A DNA stretch of 59,941 nt. Origin: Alterirhizorhabdus solaris. GTDB lineage: Bacteria; Pseudomonadota; Alphaproteobacteria; Sphingomonadales; Sphingomonadaceae. The first letter of the stretch is position 1, and each line of letters opens with the position of its first letter. Both the position numbers and the translations under genes were made by a program. The DNA is taken from the NCBI RefSeq assembly GCF_007785815.1, contig NZ_VNIM01000015.1:1-59941 (forward strand). Direction: 5' to 3'. Below the pieces are notes generated by a model. The model was not told the DNA's origin and searched no databases. It saw nothing but the letters and a program-made list of their open reading frames with translations. Positions 47,834 to 57,693 of the stretch are shown here, piece by piece.

Positions 47834-48838
47834 ATGGCCAGGGCCACCTACATCGAGGCGATCCGCCAGGCGCAGATGGAGGAGATGCAGCGCGATGCGC
47901 GCGTCTTCATCATGGGTGAGGACATCGTCTGCAACGTCTTTGGAACGACTACCGGCTTCACCGAGATGTTCGGCAAGGAGCGCGTGCGGGATACGCCTAT
48001 CTCGGAGAACGGCTTCATCGGCGCGTCCGCAGGTGCGGCAATGGTCGGCATGCGGCCTATCGTCGACGTGACCATCTCGTCCTTCCTGTATCCGGCAATG
48101 GATCAGATCATGAGCATCATCGCGAAGTCACGCTACATCTACGGCGGGCAGGCGATGCTGCCGCTGGTGATCCGGAGCTGCCTGTTCTACGGCAACTCCA
48201 ACGCCGCGCAGCACAGTGACCGGCCCTACTCCATGTTCATGAATGTGCCTGGTTTGAAGATCATCGTCCCGTCCGACGCGCGCGACATGAAGGGCCTTCT
48301 CAAGGCTGCGATCCGCGACGACGATCCCGTGCTCTGCTTCGAAGACAGCACCTGCTGGTCGAGCAAGGCCGATCTGCCCGATGATCCAGATTTTCTTATT
48401 CCGCTCGGCCAAGGTGAGGTGAAGCGAGAGGGCACAGATCTGTCGATCATTGCGGTCGCAGGTGGCGTTCCCATCGCGCTCAAGGCGGCGCAGCGACTAG
48501 CCAAGGAGGGCATCTCCGTCGAGGTGATCGATCCGCGCACGCTGGTACCGTTCGATCGAGAGATCATCCTGAAGTCGGTGCGAAAGACGGGGCGTGCCAT
48601 CACGGTCGATCCCGCCCACGAGTCATGCAGCGTCGCCAGCGAAATCTCCGCTACCATTGTCGAGAATGCCTTCGATGCATTGCGTGGACCGGTACTGCGG
48701 GTGACGACGCCCGACACGCACCTGCCCTTCAGCCCCGCAATCGAGAAGGCGCTGTACCCCTCGGTCGAACGGATTGTGGCCGCCGTCTACCGGCTGGTCG
48801 GCGCGGATCGTCTCATCGCCGAACAAGGAACGAATTAA
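47834..48838 (+). CDS. 2-oxoacid dehydrogenase E1, beta subunit
   Basis: A 334-residue subunit: MARATYIEAIRQAQMEEMQR, MGEDIVCNVFGTTTGF, DTPISENGFIGASAGAAMVG (Glu that activates the ThDP aminopyrimidine), IVPSDARDMKGLLKAAI, and the C-terminal transketolase fold with VIDPRTLVPFDREII. It partners the alpha subunit just upstream. Its TAA shares one base with the ATG of the lipoyl-domain gene, so the three are translated as a unit. Confidence 0.94.
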   Translation: MARATYIEAIRQAQMEEMQRDARVFIMGEDIVCNVFGTTTGFTEMFGKERVRDTPISENGFIGASAGAAMVGMRPIVDVTISSFLYPAMDQIMSIIAKSRYIYGGQAMLPLVIRSCLFYGNSNAAQHSDRPYSMFMNVPGLKIIVPSDARDMKGLLKAAIRDDDPVLCFEDSTCWSSKADLPDDPDFLIPLGQGEVKREGTDLSIIAVAGGVPIALKAAQRLAKEGISVEVIDPRTLVPFDREIILKSVRKTGRAITVDPAHESCSVASEISATIVENAFDALRGPVLRVTTPDTHLPFSPAIEKALYPSVERIVAAVYRLVGADRLIAEQGTN

Positions 48839-49077
48839 TGGCCAAGATCAAAGTACTTTTGCCACAGTTCGGCATGGGAATGCAGGATGGCGAGATCGTT
48901 CGCTGGGCCAAGGCAGTCGGCGACACGGTGGAAGCCGGCGAGCTCCTCGTCGAGATCGAGGCGGCTAAAAGTGCCGTTGAGGTGCCGTCGCCCGGCAGCG
49001 GCACGCTAACCGAGATCCTCGTGGCGGAAGGCGAGACTGCTGACGTACGTAGCCACATCGCCACGATCGAGACCTGA
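48838..49077 (+). CDS. Free-standing lipoyl-domain carrier protein
   Basis: A 79-residue single lipoyl/biotinyl domain: KVLLPQFGMGMQDGEIVRW, GELLVEIEAAKSAVEV with attachment Lys44, and SPGSGTLTEILVAEGE. Typical E2 proteins continue with a subunit-binding domain and a 230-residue acyltransferase; this one stops after the carrier domain. It overlaps the E1 beta stop by one base. It could be the acyl acceptor for the E1 pair, with the acyltransferase and E3 supplied elsewhere, or the acyl group may be released in another way. Confidence 0.9.
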   Translation: MAKIKVLLPQFGMGMQDGEIVRWAKAVGDTVEAGELLVEIEAAKSAVEVPSPGSGTLTEILVAEGETADVRSHIATIET

Positions 49078-49250
49078 TCGGCGTGCTTCCGGGTTTATCC
49101 AGCCTCGGCGGCGGCCCTTCGGCGGCTCGATGGTATGACATTTTCGGCGATTGTACCTTCGGAGCGCGACGGCCTAGGCCAAGACAAGTCAATCAACCGC
49201 TCGGCGCCGAAGAAGGCCGCCTCGGCTGGCCGATCGGGAGAGGATGAATC

Positions 49251-50135
49251 ATGTCGGATGTGGTGGTGGCGCTTGGCGTGAATAATTACCTTGGTGAGAC
49301 GCCAATCTGGTCAGCCAGGGAGAAGATGTTGTGGTGGGTCAACTGCGAGCAGCCCTCCGCGCTGCATCGCTGGTCGCCTGCCACCGGGGATCATGACGTT
49401 TGGCCGATGCCACAGCGCAGCGGCGGTTTCGTTCCAAAGGCCGGCGGCGGACTGCTGGTGGTGCTCGCCGACGGCCTTTTCGATTTCGATCCCGGCACGG
49501 GCTCGCTCGAACTCCGTGTCGCGTCGCCGCTATCGCCTAATGTCAAGCTGCACGAATGCCACTGTGACCGGCAGGGTCGCTTATGGGTAGGCGCTTACGA
49601 TCACCGCTACCCTGCCGACCGCAGTGCGGCAGGCGGCTGCTTCTACCGCCTCGACGGCGACACCCTCACGCCCGTGATCGATGGATTTGCCATCGCGAAC
49701 GGGCTTGCGTTCAGCCCGGACGGGCGGACCATCTACGTCACCGGCGCTCCATGGCGAACAGTCGAGGCGTTCGATCTCGATCCCGAAACGGGCGCCGTCT
49801 CGCAACGGCGCACCTTCCTCTCCCTTGCGGAAGGCGATCACGGACACATCGACGGGGCTACTGTCGATGCCGAAGGCGGGTACTGGTATGCGGCGGTCGG
49901 GGCCGGCGAGCTGCGCCGCCACCGATCCGACGGCAGTTTCGATCGCGCCGTCGCGCTGCCCTTCTCGAACCCGACCAAGGTGGCGTTTGGCGGTGACGAT
50001 CTCGCCACGCTCTACATCACGTCGACACGCATGAAGATCAATCCCGATCAGGCCGGCTTCAACGCCAATGGCCCGCTCTTCGCGTTCGTGCCGGGTGAGA
50101 AGGGCGTGGCGGAGGTGCCGCTGCGTGATGGCTAA
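49251..50135 (+). CDS. SMP-30/gluconolactonase-family protein
   Basis: A 294-residue six-bladed propeller of the SMP-30 family: metal Glu16 in LGETPIWS, Asn150 in IANGLAFSPDG, and a later Asp in DGATVDAEGGYWYA. GRLWVGAYDHR is typical. GGGAGAGG precedes ATG 49251. It hydrolyses a lactone, consistent with sugar-acid or ring-lactone catabolism. It lies between the E1-lipoyl unit and a Gfo/Idh oxidoreductase. A second SMP-30 gene is at 57694. Confidence 0.93.
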   Translation: MSDVVVALGVNNYLGETPIWSAREKMLWWVNCEQPSALHRWSPATGDHDVWPMPQRSGGFVPKAGGGLLVVLADGLFDFDPGTGSLELRVASPLSPNVKLHECHCDRQGRLWVGAYDHRYPADRSAAGGCFYRLDGDTLTPVIDGFAIANGLAFSPDGRTIYVTGAPWRTVEAFDLDPETGAVSQRRTFLSLAEGDHGHIDGATVDAEGGYWYAAVGAGELRRHRSDGSFDRAVALPFSNPTKVAFGGDDLATLYITSTRMKINPDQAGFNANGPLFAFVPGEKGVAEVPLRDG

Positions 50136-50235
50136 GGAAGCTTGGCTGACCTTGTCACATGTTGTGTGCCGCTAGATCGTGTGACACGTCCTACCGTCCT
50201 CACTGTATCTATCGGCTCAAACCATTGAGGCCAGA

Positions 50236-51312
50236 ATGACGAACGCACCTCTTCGAATCGGATTTGCCGGTGCGAACGCCGAACGTGGATGGGCACGTGA
50301 CGCGCATCTTAGAGCCGTGCGCGCGGTTCCGGATCTGACCGTCAAGGCGGTTTCGGCGCGTACGCAGGTGATCGCCGATGCTGCGGCCATATGGTTTGGC
50401 GCACAGGTCGCCTATGCCGACAGCCTCGCGATGGTGCGTGACCCGGAAGTCGACATCGTAGCGGTCACCGTGAAGGTTCCTGAACATCGCGGCATCGTGC
50501 TTGCCGCGCTGGAGGCAGGCAAGCATGTCTACAGTGAGTGGCCACTTGGACGGGATCTTGCCGAAACTAAAGAACTGGCCGCCGCTGCACAACGCGCCGG
50601 TACACATTGTATGGTCGGCACACAGGGGGGATTCGCACCCGCCGTCCGCCATGCCGCCACGCTCGTGCAGGGCGGCTCCTTCGGCAGGCCGCGCAACCTG
50701 CGTGTCGTTTCGACAACGCAGGGGTGGGGGAAGCAGGTGCCGCCATTTTACGCCTACCTTCAGGACAAGCGTAACGGCGCCACGCTAGCAACGATTGCGG
50801 GTGGGCATACGCTGGCGATGGTAGAGCGCGTAGTCGGCCCTTATGTCGAACTAAGTGCGATGAGCAGCGTCCTCGTCCCCGACGTAGAGATCGTGGAAAC
50901 CGGCGAGACGATGCGCCGCACTTCTCCCGATCACATGCTTGTGATGGGCCGCCATGCCGGCGGCTGCGTGTCCTTAGTCGAGGTGCTTGGCGGGATTGCG
51001 CTGCCCCTCCGTTTCGAGCTGACCTGCACCGGCGGTACGCTTACAATCAACGGCGGGCATGCCGGCGGCTTTCAGGTCGGCGATCTGGTCGTGTCCACCG
51101 TGCCGCCTTCCCCCGCCCAGTCCGGCCAAGCGGCACCCGCCGCCACCGGCTCTTCGGCGAATGTGAGCGAACTCTGGGCGGCGTTCGCGCGGGATATCCG
51201 CGACGGCACCCGCACAGTGCCCGACTTCGACGATGCGGTGCACCTGACCCTGTTGCTTGATGCGGTTGATGCGGCGTCCGAAGGGGGAGGGCGCGTCACA
51301 ATCGGCACATAA
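50236..51312 (+). CDS. Gfo/Idh/MocA-family oxidoreductase, Gal80-like motif
   Basis: A 358-residue protein with an N-terminal Rossmann domain (RIGFAGANAERGWARDAHL) and the family C-terminal domain (GHTLAMVERVVGPYVELSAM). The usual catalytic E-K-P motif reads SEWPLGRDLAE, so Trp replaces Lys. This EWPLG form is known from Gal80 and its bacterial relatives. It may bind NAD(P) without normal dehydrogenase chemistry or use another base. A TGTCACA/TGTGACA inverted pair (50153-50186) precedes it. GAGG precedes the ATG. Confidence 0.9.
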   Translation: MTNAPLRIGFAGANAERGWARDAHLRAVRAVPDLTVKAVSARTQVIADAAAIWFGAQVAYADSLAMVRDPEVDIVAVTVKVPEHRGIVLAALEAGKHVYSEWPLGRDLAETKELAAAAQRAGTHCMVGTQGGFAPAVRHAATLVQGGSFGRPRNLRVVSTTQGWGKQVPPFYAYLQDKRNGATLATIAGGHTLAMVERVVGPYVELSAMSSVLVPDVEIVETGETMRRTSPDHMLVMGRHAGGCVSLVEVLGGIALPLRFELTCTGGTLTINGGHAGGFQVGDLVVSTVPPSPAQSGQAAPAATGSSANVSELWAAFARDIRDGTRTVPDFDDAVHLTLLLDAVDAASEGGGRVTIGT

Positions 51313-52018
51313 GCCGGCAGAATGGCCGGTCCGGATTATGGGGACATGAGAATGATGCGTGACCCGGAGATGCCCCGCCCAATCAGGAGAAGTCTGGGAA
51401 ATGCGCCCGCGCGATGGCCGAGAGGGCGCCGGGCACAGGCGGACCTGCGCGACCACCTGTTCGTCCGCCTTGCCAGCACCGTTCGGGGCATTGCAGCCAA
51501 CGGCAAGGTGGCGCCGGCGTCGTGGCATCGGGCGTCGCCGAGGTGTGCGATCGTATCTAAATATTGCCTCTCCTCAGCCTCTCTTCAGCCTCGACACGGA
51601 CGAGTTTCCAGGCTTGAACGCGGCGCTGTTCCGCCAGGTGGGCTTCGGCCGGTGGCAGTCGACCGACACGCTGATCCGGCTCGAAGGTTTTATCAACGGC
51701 TGAAACAATGCCGACGGGCAACCGGATGACGACCGGATCATCCGCATGGTGATGGACTCGGCCGTGTCAATGGCCAGATTCGATCTAGCGAACGCCCAGG
51801 CAACGACCGGTTCCTGTTCCATATAAACCGTACCTCCCGCCGACAGGGAGTGTTCTGGGCGATCATCGCCATACGCCGAAGGACGCAAGTGCCAATACCG
51901 ATGACCCGCAGCGCGGCACCGCCGGGTGCCTGCGTGGGTCGGCCATATGGTCGACCACTCCGCGTACCGTAATCGGAGAGCGTGTCGCTCCAAACGCCGC
52001 CAAACGTATATAAAACTG
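51313..52018. other. Gene-poor stretch with a possible decayed reading frame
   Basis: No intact gene is evident. In the plus frame a protein-like segment (SLDTDEFPGLNAALFRQV, then RLEGFING) meets a TGA at 51701-51703, after which the same frame stays readable (DGQPDDDRIIRMVMDSAVSM) to a TAA near 51826. This suggests a broken gene of a family I do not recognise. The end near 52018 is the terminator side of the convergent receptor gene. Confidence 0.4.
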
Positions 52019-54328
52019 CTAGAACTTGTAGCCCGCGCGAACACCATAGGTTACAGGCTCACCATACTGACGGTAGCTGCCGAAGGCGCCGCCCGAACTT
52101 ACAACCTTGTACTTCGTATTGGTGATATTGTCAGAATATACACCAAAAGAGAGTCCGCTGGCACCGACCCATGTCGCCGACCCGTTCAGTAGGCCATACG
52201 CGCCCTGCCTGAAGCGTTGCTTTCCGACCTGCACCGGAGCGGCAAGCGCTCCGAAAAGCGATGGATTGCTGATGACGAACGAACTCGTGTAGGCGGCGTT
52301 CGCACTGAACGTCAGACGGCCTTCGGCGACCGGCACCGTATAGTCGCCGCCAAGATTGGCGGTCCACGTCGGCGCGCGGGCCGCCTGCTGGCCGTTCCAG
52401 TTCTGTACCTGCCCGGGCACGTTCTGCTGCGTGGTAGCATTCAGCCCCGTCCCCGTCGCGGTGGCGAAATCCGTATAGCGGGCATGGGTATAAGCGACGC
52501 TGCCGCGCAAGTTCAGATCCTGCACCGGTGTGACGCTGAGCGACGCTTCGCCGCCATAGCTTTCCGCACGGCGTGCGTTGCCGATCAGGTTGACGATTCC
52601 ACATGGTGCGCCCGGCGTGCAGGTGGGATCGGGCACCGTCAAGCCGACCTGGAGGTTGCGGTAGTCATAATAGAAAGCGGCGGTTTCGAAGCGTAGCCCC
52701 CGATCGGCCGTCTTGAAGCCGATCTCGTAGGCGTCGATTTTCTCGGGGCGAACGGGCAGTGCAAGCGCCGGGCGAACCTGCGCCGTCAAGGGAAAGGTTC
52801 CGCTGCGGAAACCCTGCGTGTATGACGCGTACACGTTGGTGCGGTCAGCGAGCTCGTAACGCGCGACGAAGCGCGGGGTGACGCTGGAAAAGCTGGCCGC
52901 CGTATCCACCGGCAGCAGCGCGGCCACCGGAATCACATTATAGTCCAGGTGCTTGCGTTCGTAGCTGTAACGGGCACCGCCGGTTAGGAACAGGTTGGGG
53001 GTGATATTGTACGTGGCATCGATATAGGCGGCGGCCGCCGTGCCCCGGGTGTTGATGAACTGCTGGACACCCCGCACGCCGTTAGTCGTCGGAACGAAAT
53101 TGGACCGGAATTTATCGTGATAATAAAGCCCGCCGATGACCAGATCGACGTTGTCGATCGCGTCGATCGAGTAATCAACGGATTGCTGGAAGGTTTTCTG
53201 ACGGGCATTTTGATCGGTTCGGGAAATCGGCAACTTCGAGGCATCGAAGTCAAACCGGATACCGATCGTTCTGTCCGCATATGAAGTATAGGAACTTAGC
53301 TTGCCGATGCCGGTGGTGATTTCCGCCTTCAGTGTTCCTTCGTCAAGCTTCAGCGCGTTCTTCGGTGCGAAGTTCGCTGATGCGGTATTTCGGTCTCGAG
53401 CGCGGCCGGGCAATGCATCGATCGAGGCGGGCGAATTGTCGAACACGGTAAAGACAAGACCGCGTGCATCCAGCAGATAGACATGATTATAACCGGCGGT
53501 CAGCGTGACCCCGTCGAAGGGCTTCAGCTGCAGCTTTGTGCGGATCGCCGTGTTCTTGACCGGCGCGGCATTGAAATCTTTCTTGCCGGTCGCATCGAGA
53601 TCCCTGATGTAGCCGTCGCTCTTGCGGGTATAGCCCGCCACGCTGAAGTTCACGCCCTGCGTGATCGGACCGGACAGATACAGCTGAGCCCGTTTGTCGT
53701 CGAAGCGGGCGTAGCTGAGGTTGACGCTTCCGGTAAAGGTGTCGGACGGGGCGGCTGTATTGACGAGGATCGCTCCCCCGGTCGCGTTGCGGCCGTACAG
53801 CGTACCCTGCGGCCCTTTCAGGATCTGTACGTCCGTCACGTTGACCAGATCGCCGTTGATGCCGACGGTGTCGGGCTGATAGAAACCATCGATATAGACC
53901 GCGACGTTATTTTCATAGCCGACGCCCGTGGTGAGCGTCGTGACGCCGCGGATCGAGGGCTGGGTGAAGGCACCGCCACGGGAGACCTGTACCCCGGCGG
54001 AGATGTTTCCAAGGTCTTGGAAGCGCGTAATACCGGCCTGGCTCAACGTGGCCGCAGGCAACGCTGTGATCGACAGAGGAACATTTTCCAGGCGCTCGAC
54101 CCGCCGTTGCGCGGTCACGATGATATCCCCGGCCGTGTCGTTTGCGGCAGCGCTGGCCAGCGGTCCACTGCTAATCACCGCTGGCGGGGCAGGCACACTC
54201 CCGACATCGCCGGTGCCGCCGGCGGGCGGCGTCACGGGCGTCTGCGCCGTCGCAAGAGATGCGCCAAACGTTGTGAGTGCGGTGAAAGCCAGCAACGAAT
54301 GCCGTCGCACGGATCCCGGAAACATCAT
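52019..54328 (-). CDS. TonB-dependent outer-membrane receptor
   Basis: A 769-residue receptor; ATG 54328 (MMFPGSVRRHS) has GGGAGG six bases upstream and removes a non-signal extension. The signal peptide ends near ASLATAQ, the TonB box region is GDIIVTAQRRVERLENVP, the plug has YIDGFYQPDTVGINGD and LKGPQGTLYGRNATGGAI, and the barrel ends TYGVRAGYKF. It diverges from an MFS transporter gene, giving outer- and inner-membrane uptake steps for one substrate. The 320-bp gap between them holds one clear palindrome. Confidence 0.95.
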   Translation of the reverse strand: MMFPGSVRRHSLLAFTALTTFGASLATAQTPVTPPAGGTGDVGSVPAPPAVISSGPLASAAANDTAGDIIVTAQRRVERLENVPLSITALPAATLSQAGITRFQDLGNISAGVQVSRGGAFTQPSIRGVTTLTTGVGYENNVAVYIDGFYQPDTVGINGDLVNVTDVQILKGPQGTLYGRNATGGAILVNTAAPSDTFTGSVNLSYARFDDKRAQLYLSGPITQGVNFSVAGYTRKSDGYIRDLDATGKKDFNAAPVKNTAIRTKLQLKPFDGVTLTAGYNHVYLLDARGLVFTVFDNSPASIDALPGRARDRNTASANFAPKNALKLDEGTLKAEITTGIGKLSSYTSYADRTIGIRFDFDASKLPISRTDQNARQKTFQQSVDYSIDAIDNVDLVIGGLYYHDKFRSNFVPTTNGVRGVQQFINTRGTAAAAYIDATYNITPNLFLTGGARYSYERKHLDYNVIPVAALLPVDTAASFSSVTPRFVARYELADRTNVYASYTQGFRSGTFPLTAQVRPALALPVRPEKIDAYEIGFKTADRGLRFETAAFYYDYRNLQVGLTVPDPTCTPGAPCGIVNLIGNARRAESYGGEASLSVTPVQDLNLRGSVAYTHARYTDFATATGTGLNATTQQNVPGQVQNWNGQQAARAPTWTANLGGDYTVPVAEGRLTFSANAAYTSSFVISNPSLFGALAAPVQVGKQRFRQGAYGLLNGSATWVGASGLSFGVYSDNITNTKYKVVSSGGAFGSYRQYGEPVTYGVRAGYKF

Positions 54329-54447
54329 CAATATCCTCCCAAGCCGCATATGCTCGCGGTCTTTCATCATCATGCTGTCTGTAGGTCAGGCATCATCAGA
54401 ATGAACGGCTTCTATGATGACCCCATCGGAACAACACAAGTGAAATT

Positions 54448-54465
54448 TGCAACGGCAGTGTTGCA
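54448..54465. promoter_or_regulatory. Palindrome between receptor and MFS genes
   Basis: TGCAAC and GTTGCA are perfect 6-nt inverted arms around GGCAGT, located between the divergent receptor (start 54328) and MFS (start 54649) genes. This fits a shared operator. The rest of 54329-54648 shows only a three-codon ATG-AGC-AGT-TGA frame directly before the MFS start. Confidence 0.4.
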
Positions 54466-54648
54466 TTGCGAAGAGGGTTCGTAGAGAGATTAAAGGCGGA
54501 GGAGCGTTTAATCGAGCCGCCAGCCGCCAGACACTGTCACGAAACCGGATCACCGCGATGTGCATCCGGATCGTTCTTAGGGAGGATGCCACTTTGACTG
54601 TATTCAGAGCCGGCATTCCGAAGGGGGAAACGGACAATGAGCAGTTGA

Positions 54649-55878
54649 ATGGATGATCGTATCCTGGCCCGGGCGGAGTGGCGACGGTCCTGGGCCGTCG
54701 TTCTGACCGCTGCGATTGGCGTGTCGCTCACCTCCCTGTACGTGTATTCCATCGGCGCCATGCTCGCGCCAATGCAGCATGATCTCGGCTGGACCAGAAC
54801 CCAGATCACCGGTGGCCTTTCCATGGCTACACTTATCGCCGCGCTGATCGGTCCCTTCGTGGGCGTCGCGATCGATCGGATCGGATCGCGCCGGCTTGCG
54901 ATACCCGGGATCGTCGCCTTCTGCAGTTCCGTCGCGCTGCTCTCGCTTGCCACGACCCCGTTGATGTGGTGGCTCCTTTGGGCGCTGGTGGGCCTGTGCA
55001 GTGCCGGGGTGAAACCGACCGTCTGGGCGGCCGCGGTTTCCAGTATCTTTGATCGTAGCCGGGGCTTCGCTGTCGCGGTGATACTGAGCGGAACCGGCCT
55101 GGGCGCCACTTTGGTGCCGGTGGTGGCGAGCGGCCTTATTTCAGCAGTCGGATGGCGACTCGCGTACGTCTGTCTCGGTGGCCTGTGGACAGCGGCGAGC
55201 CTGCCGTTGGCGATCCGTTTCTTTTATGGCGCGCGGGAGCGTCCGCTGACCGCAACGCCGGAGCGGACAATCGGATCGTCGCCGGTTGCTCACGCCCCCT
55301 TGCGGACTATCATGCTTTCGCCGCGCTATATCCTGCTTGGGCTTGCCGCGATGATCTGCACGCTGGTGACGACCGCCTATACGGTGTCGATCATTTCGCT
55401 GCTGTCGGATACGGGCATGAACACCGGCACCGCGGCCACGATCGCGGCGGAGATCGGCCTCGTCTCGATCGCGGGACGGCTAGCCGGCGGCTACCTGCTC
55501 GATCGGATCGATGCCCGTTTAGTCATGGCGGCGGCGGCGGCCCTGCCGGCGGGGTCCGGGTTGCTCCTCCTCGCCATGCCGGGCCAGATCCCAGCGGCGA
55601 TCGTCGCGGCTGGCCTCATCGGCCTTTCGGTAGGAAGCGAACTCAACGCAACATCCTATCTGATCAGCAGATACTTCGGCCAGGCCAATTTCGGCGCCCT
55701 GTTCGGAACGCTGGTCAGCGTGATGGCGCTTGCGACAGGCGCGGGGCCGCTGGGCGCCAGCCTGATTTACGATCATACCGGGACGTATCGTCTCATGCTC
55801 GGTCTCTCCATACCGCTGAGCCTGCTCGCCGCGGGGATGGTGAGCGCGATAAGGCACGTCAGACGAACCGCCGATTAG
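54649..55878 (+). CDS. MFS transporter
   Basis: A 409-residue transporter with about twelve hydrophobic helices. The loop after helix 2 (GVAIDRIGSRRLAIPG) matches the MFS G-x3-D-R-x-G-x-R-R motif, and the mirrored GGYLLDRIDARLV lies in the second half. It is similar in style to the monocarboxylate/oxalate-formate group (MCT-like). The ATG directly follows a three-codon mini-frame (54637-54648) preceded by AAGGGGG, so its translation may be coupled. It is followed after 36 bp by the second amidohydrolase. Confidence 0.93.
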   Translation: MDDRILARAEWRRSWAVVLTAAIGVSLTSLYVYSIGAMLAPMQHDLGWTRTQITGGLSMATLIAALIGPFVGVAIDRIGSRRLAIPGIVAFCSSVALLSLATTPLMWWLLWALVGLCSAGVKPTVWAAAVSSIFDRSRGFAVAVILSGTGLGATLVPVVASGLISAVGWRLAYVCLGGLWTAASLPLAIRFFYGARERPLTATPERTIGSSPVAHAPLRTIMLSPRYILLGLAAMICTLVTTAYTVSIISLLSDTGMNTGTAATIAAEIGLVSIAGRLAGGYLLDRIDARLVMAAAAALPAGSGLLLLAMPGQIPAAIVAAGLIGLSVGSELNATSYLISRYFGQANFGALFGTLVSVMALATGAGPLGASLIYDHTGTYRLMLGLSIPLSLLAAGMVSAIRHVRRTAD

Positions 55879-55914
55879 GCCGCACTCGCAAGAGAGGGCA
55901 GAGGAGAGAAAGAG

Positions 55915-57633
55915 ATGGACATCGTCATTCGCCGCGGGACTGTCTTCGACGGCGTGTCCGCCGACCCAATCGAGGCCGACGTCGGCATCCGTGACGGGCG
56001 GATCGCGCAGATCGGCAGCGTTGACGCGCGCGGTACGGAGGAGATCGACGCGAAGGGGCATGTCGTCACCCCCGGTTTCGTCGACATCCACACGCATTAC
56101 GACGGACAGGCGATCTGGTCCGACCGTCTCTCGCCCTCATCCTCCAACGGGATAACCACGGCTGTGATGGGCAGTTGCGGCGTCGGTTTCGCCCCGTGCC
56201 GTCGCGAGGACCGCGACCTGCTGCTGGCCGTCACCGAAGGCGTCGAGGACATACCCGATGCCGTGATGAGTGAAGGCCTCTCGTGGGAATGGGAAACATA
56301 CCCAGAATATCTGGACGCGCTGGAGTGCCGGCCCCACGATATCGACATCGCCTCACTGCTGCCGCACATGCCGCTGCGCATCTTTGCCATGGGTCAACGT
56401 GGCGCGGATCGCGAGCCGGCAACGGCCGCCGATCTCGACGCGATGTACCAGTTAACTCGGGAAGCCGTTGCCGCCGGCGCGCTAGGGGTAAGTACGTCGC
56501 AGCTCTTCACCCACCGCACGCGCGATGGCCACGCGGTGCCAACTTTCGGGGTGGCGGAGCAGGAGCTTCACGTCATCGCCTCCGCCTTGCGCGACGGCGG
56601 CGGCGGACAGGTTTGGCAGGCATCGGCGATCACCAACATGGAGAATGGCAGTGCGAGCGACGATCTGGCGATGTTTAGCCGCGTCGTCGCGACAGGGCAG
56701 GCCAGCGGCTCTTTCTCTCTTGGCCAATCTAACTGGCGCGCGCTGATGGAAGAGGTGTCGCGGGCGAACGCGGCCGGGCAGCGGATCCGCGCGCAGGTCT
56801 ATCCCCGGCGCTTCGGGCTTTACGTCAATTTTGATCTGACCATTCATCCCTTCTGCCTTTGCCCCAGCTTCCGCGCCATCATGCATCTGCCGATGGAGCA
56901 AAAGCTCGTGCGCCTGCGCGATCCCGCGTTTCGGGCTACATTGCTGACCGAGGAGCCGATCGATATCGGCCAGCCGTTCCACGCGATCGGCCGCAATTTC
57001 GAGACGATGTATCTGGTTGGGGAGGTGCAGAACTATGAGCCGCCGGCGGACATGAGCATCGCCGCCATCGCTCGCGCCCGCGGCGTAGATCCGCTGGCGT
57101 ATGTGTACGATCTCCTACTGGAGGACGATGGCGCCACCATGCTGTTCCTCCAATACACTAATTATGCCGACCGAACCTTGGACTCCGTTCTCGACATGTT
57201 GCGGCACTCGGACAGTGTACTCGGGCTGGCGGATGCGGGGGCGCATTACGGGATGATCTGCGACGGCGCCTACCCCAGCTTCATGCTGAGTTACTGGGCC
57301 CGCGATCGCGCGCGCGGCCGGCTCGGTTTCGGTGAGACGATCAAGATGCTGACGTCAGAACCGGCCGAAGCGATGCGGCTGCTGGACAGGGGGCGACTGG
57401 CGGTTGGGGACAAGGCGGATCTGAACGTGATTGATCCTGACCGTATTAATCTCTTCAAGCCCCGGATCGTCCGCGATTTGCCCGCTGGCGGCAAGCGCCT
57501 AGCTCAGCGTACCGAAGGCTATGCCGCCACCATCGTCAACGGGCGGACAATCCGGCGTGATGACGCTGACACCTTTGTCCTGCCGGGCAAGCTGATCCGG
57601 GGCATCCGTCCCGCGCCGCAGGTTCGATCATGA
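55915..57633 (+). CDS. N-acyl-D-amino-acid deacylase-type amidohydrolase (second copy)
   Basis: A 572-residue metal amidohydrolase related to the gene at 42540 but clearly diverged: MDIVIRRGTVFDGVSADP, HxH at His59 and His61 (VDIHTHYDGQ), MGSCGVGFAPCRREDRD, and ADAGAHYGMICDGAYP near the active-site end. GGAGAG precedes the ATG. It lies between a transporter and a lactonase-like gene, repeating the amidohydrolase plus SMP-30 theme of the cluster at 42-50 kb. Confidence 0.93.
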   Translation: MDIVIRRGTVFDGVSADPIEADVGIRDGRIAQIGSVDARGTEEIDAKGHVVTPGFVDIHTHYDGQAIWSDRLSPSSSNGITTAVMGSCGVGFAPCRREDRDLLLAVTEGVEDIPDAVMSEGLSWEWETYPEYLDALECRPHDIDIASLLPHMPLRIFAMGQRGADREPATAADLDAMYQLTREAVAAGALGVSTSQLFTHRTRDGHAVPTFGVAEQELHVIASALRDGGGGQVWQASAITNMENGSASDDLAMFSRVVATGQASGSFSLGQSNWRALMEEVSRANAAGQRIRAQVYPRRFGLYVNFDLTIHPFCLCPSFRAIMHLPMEQKLVRLRDPAFRATLLTEEPIDIGQPFHAIGRNFETMYLVGEVQNYEPPADMSIAAIARARGVDPLAYVYDLLLEDDGATMLFLQYTNYADRTLDSVLDMLRHSDSVLGLADAGAHYGMICDGAYPSFMLSYWARDRARGRLGFGETIKMLTSEPAEAMRLLDRGRLAVGDKADLNVIDPDRINLFKPRIVRDLPAGGKRLAQRTEGYAATIVNGRTIRRDDADTFVLPGKLIRGIRPAPQVRS

Positions 57634-57693
57634 TATGGTGCACGAAGCCCCGGCGCCTACGCAGTGCTTAACATATACGATCAGGAGGAAGGC

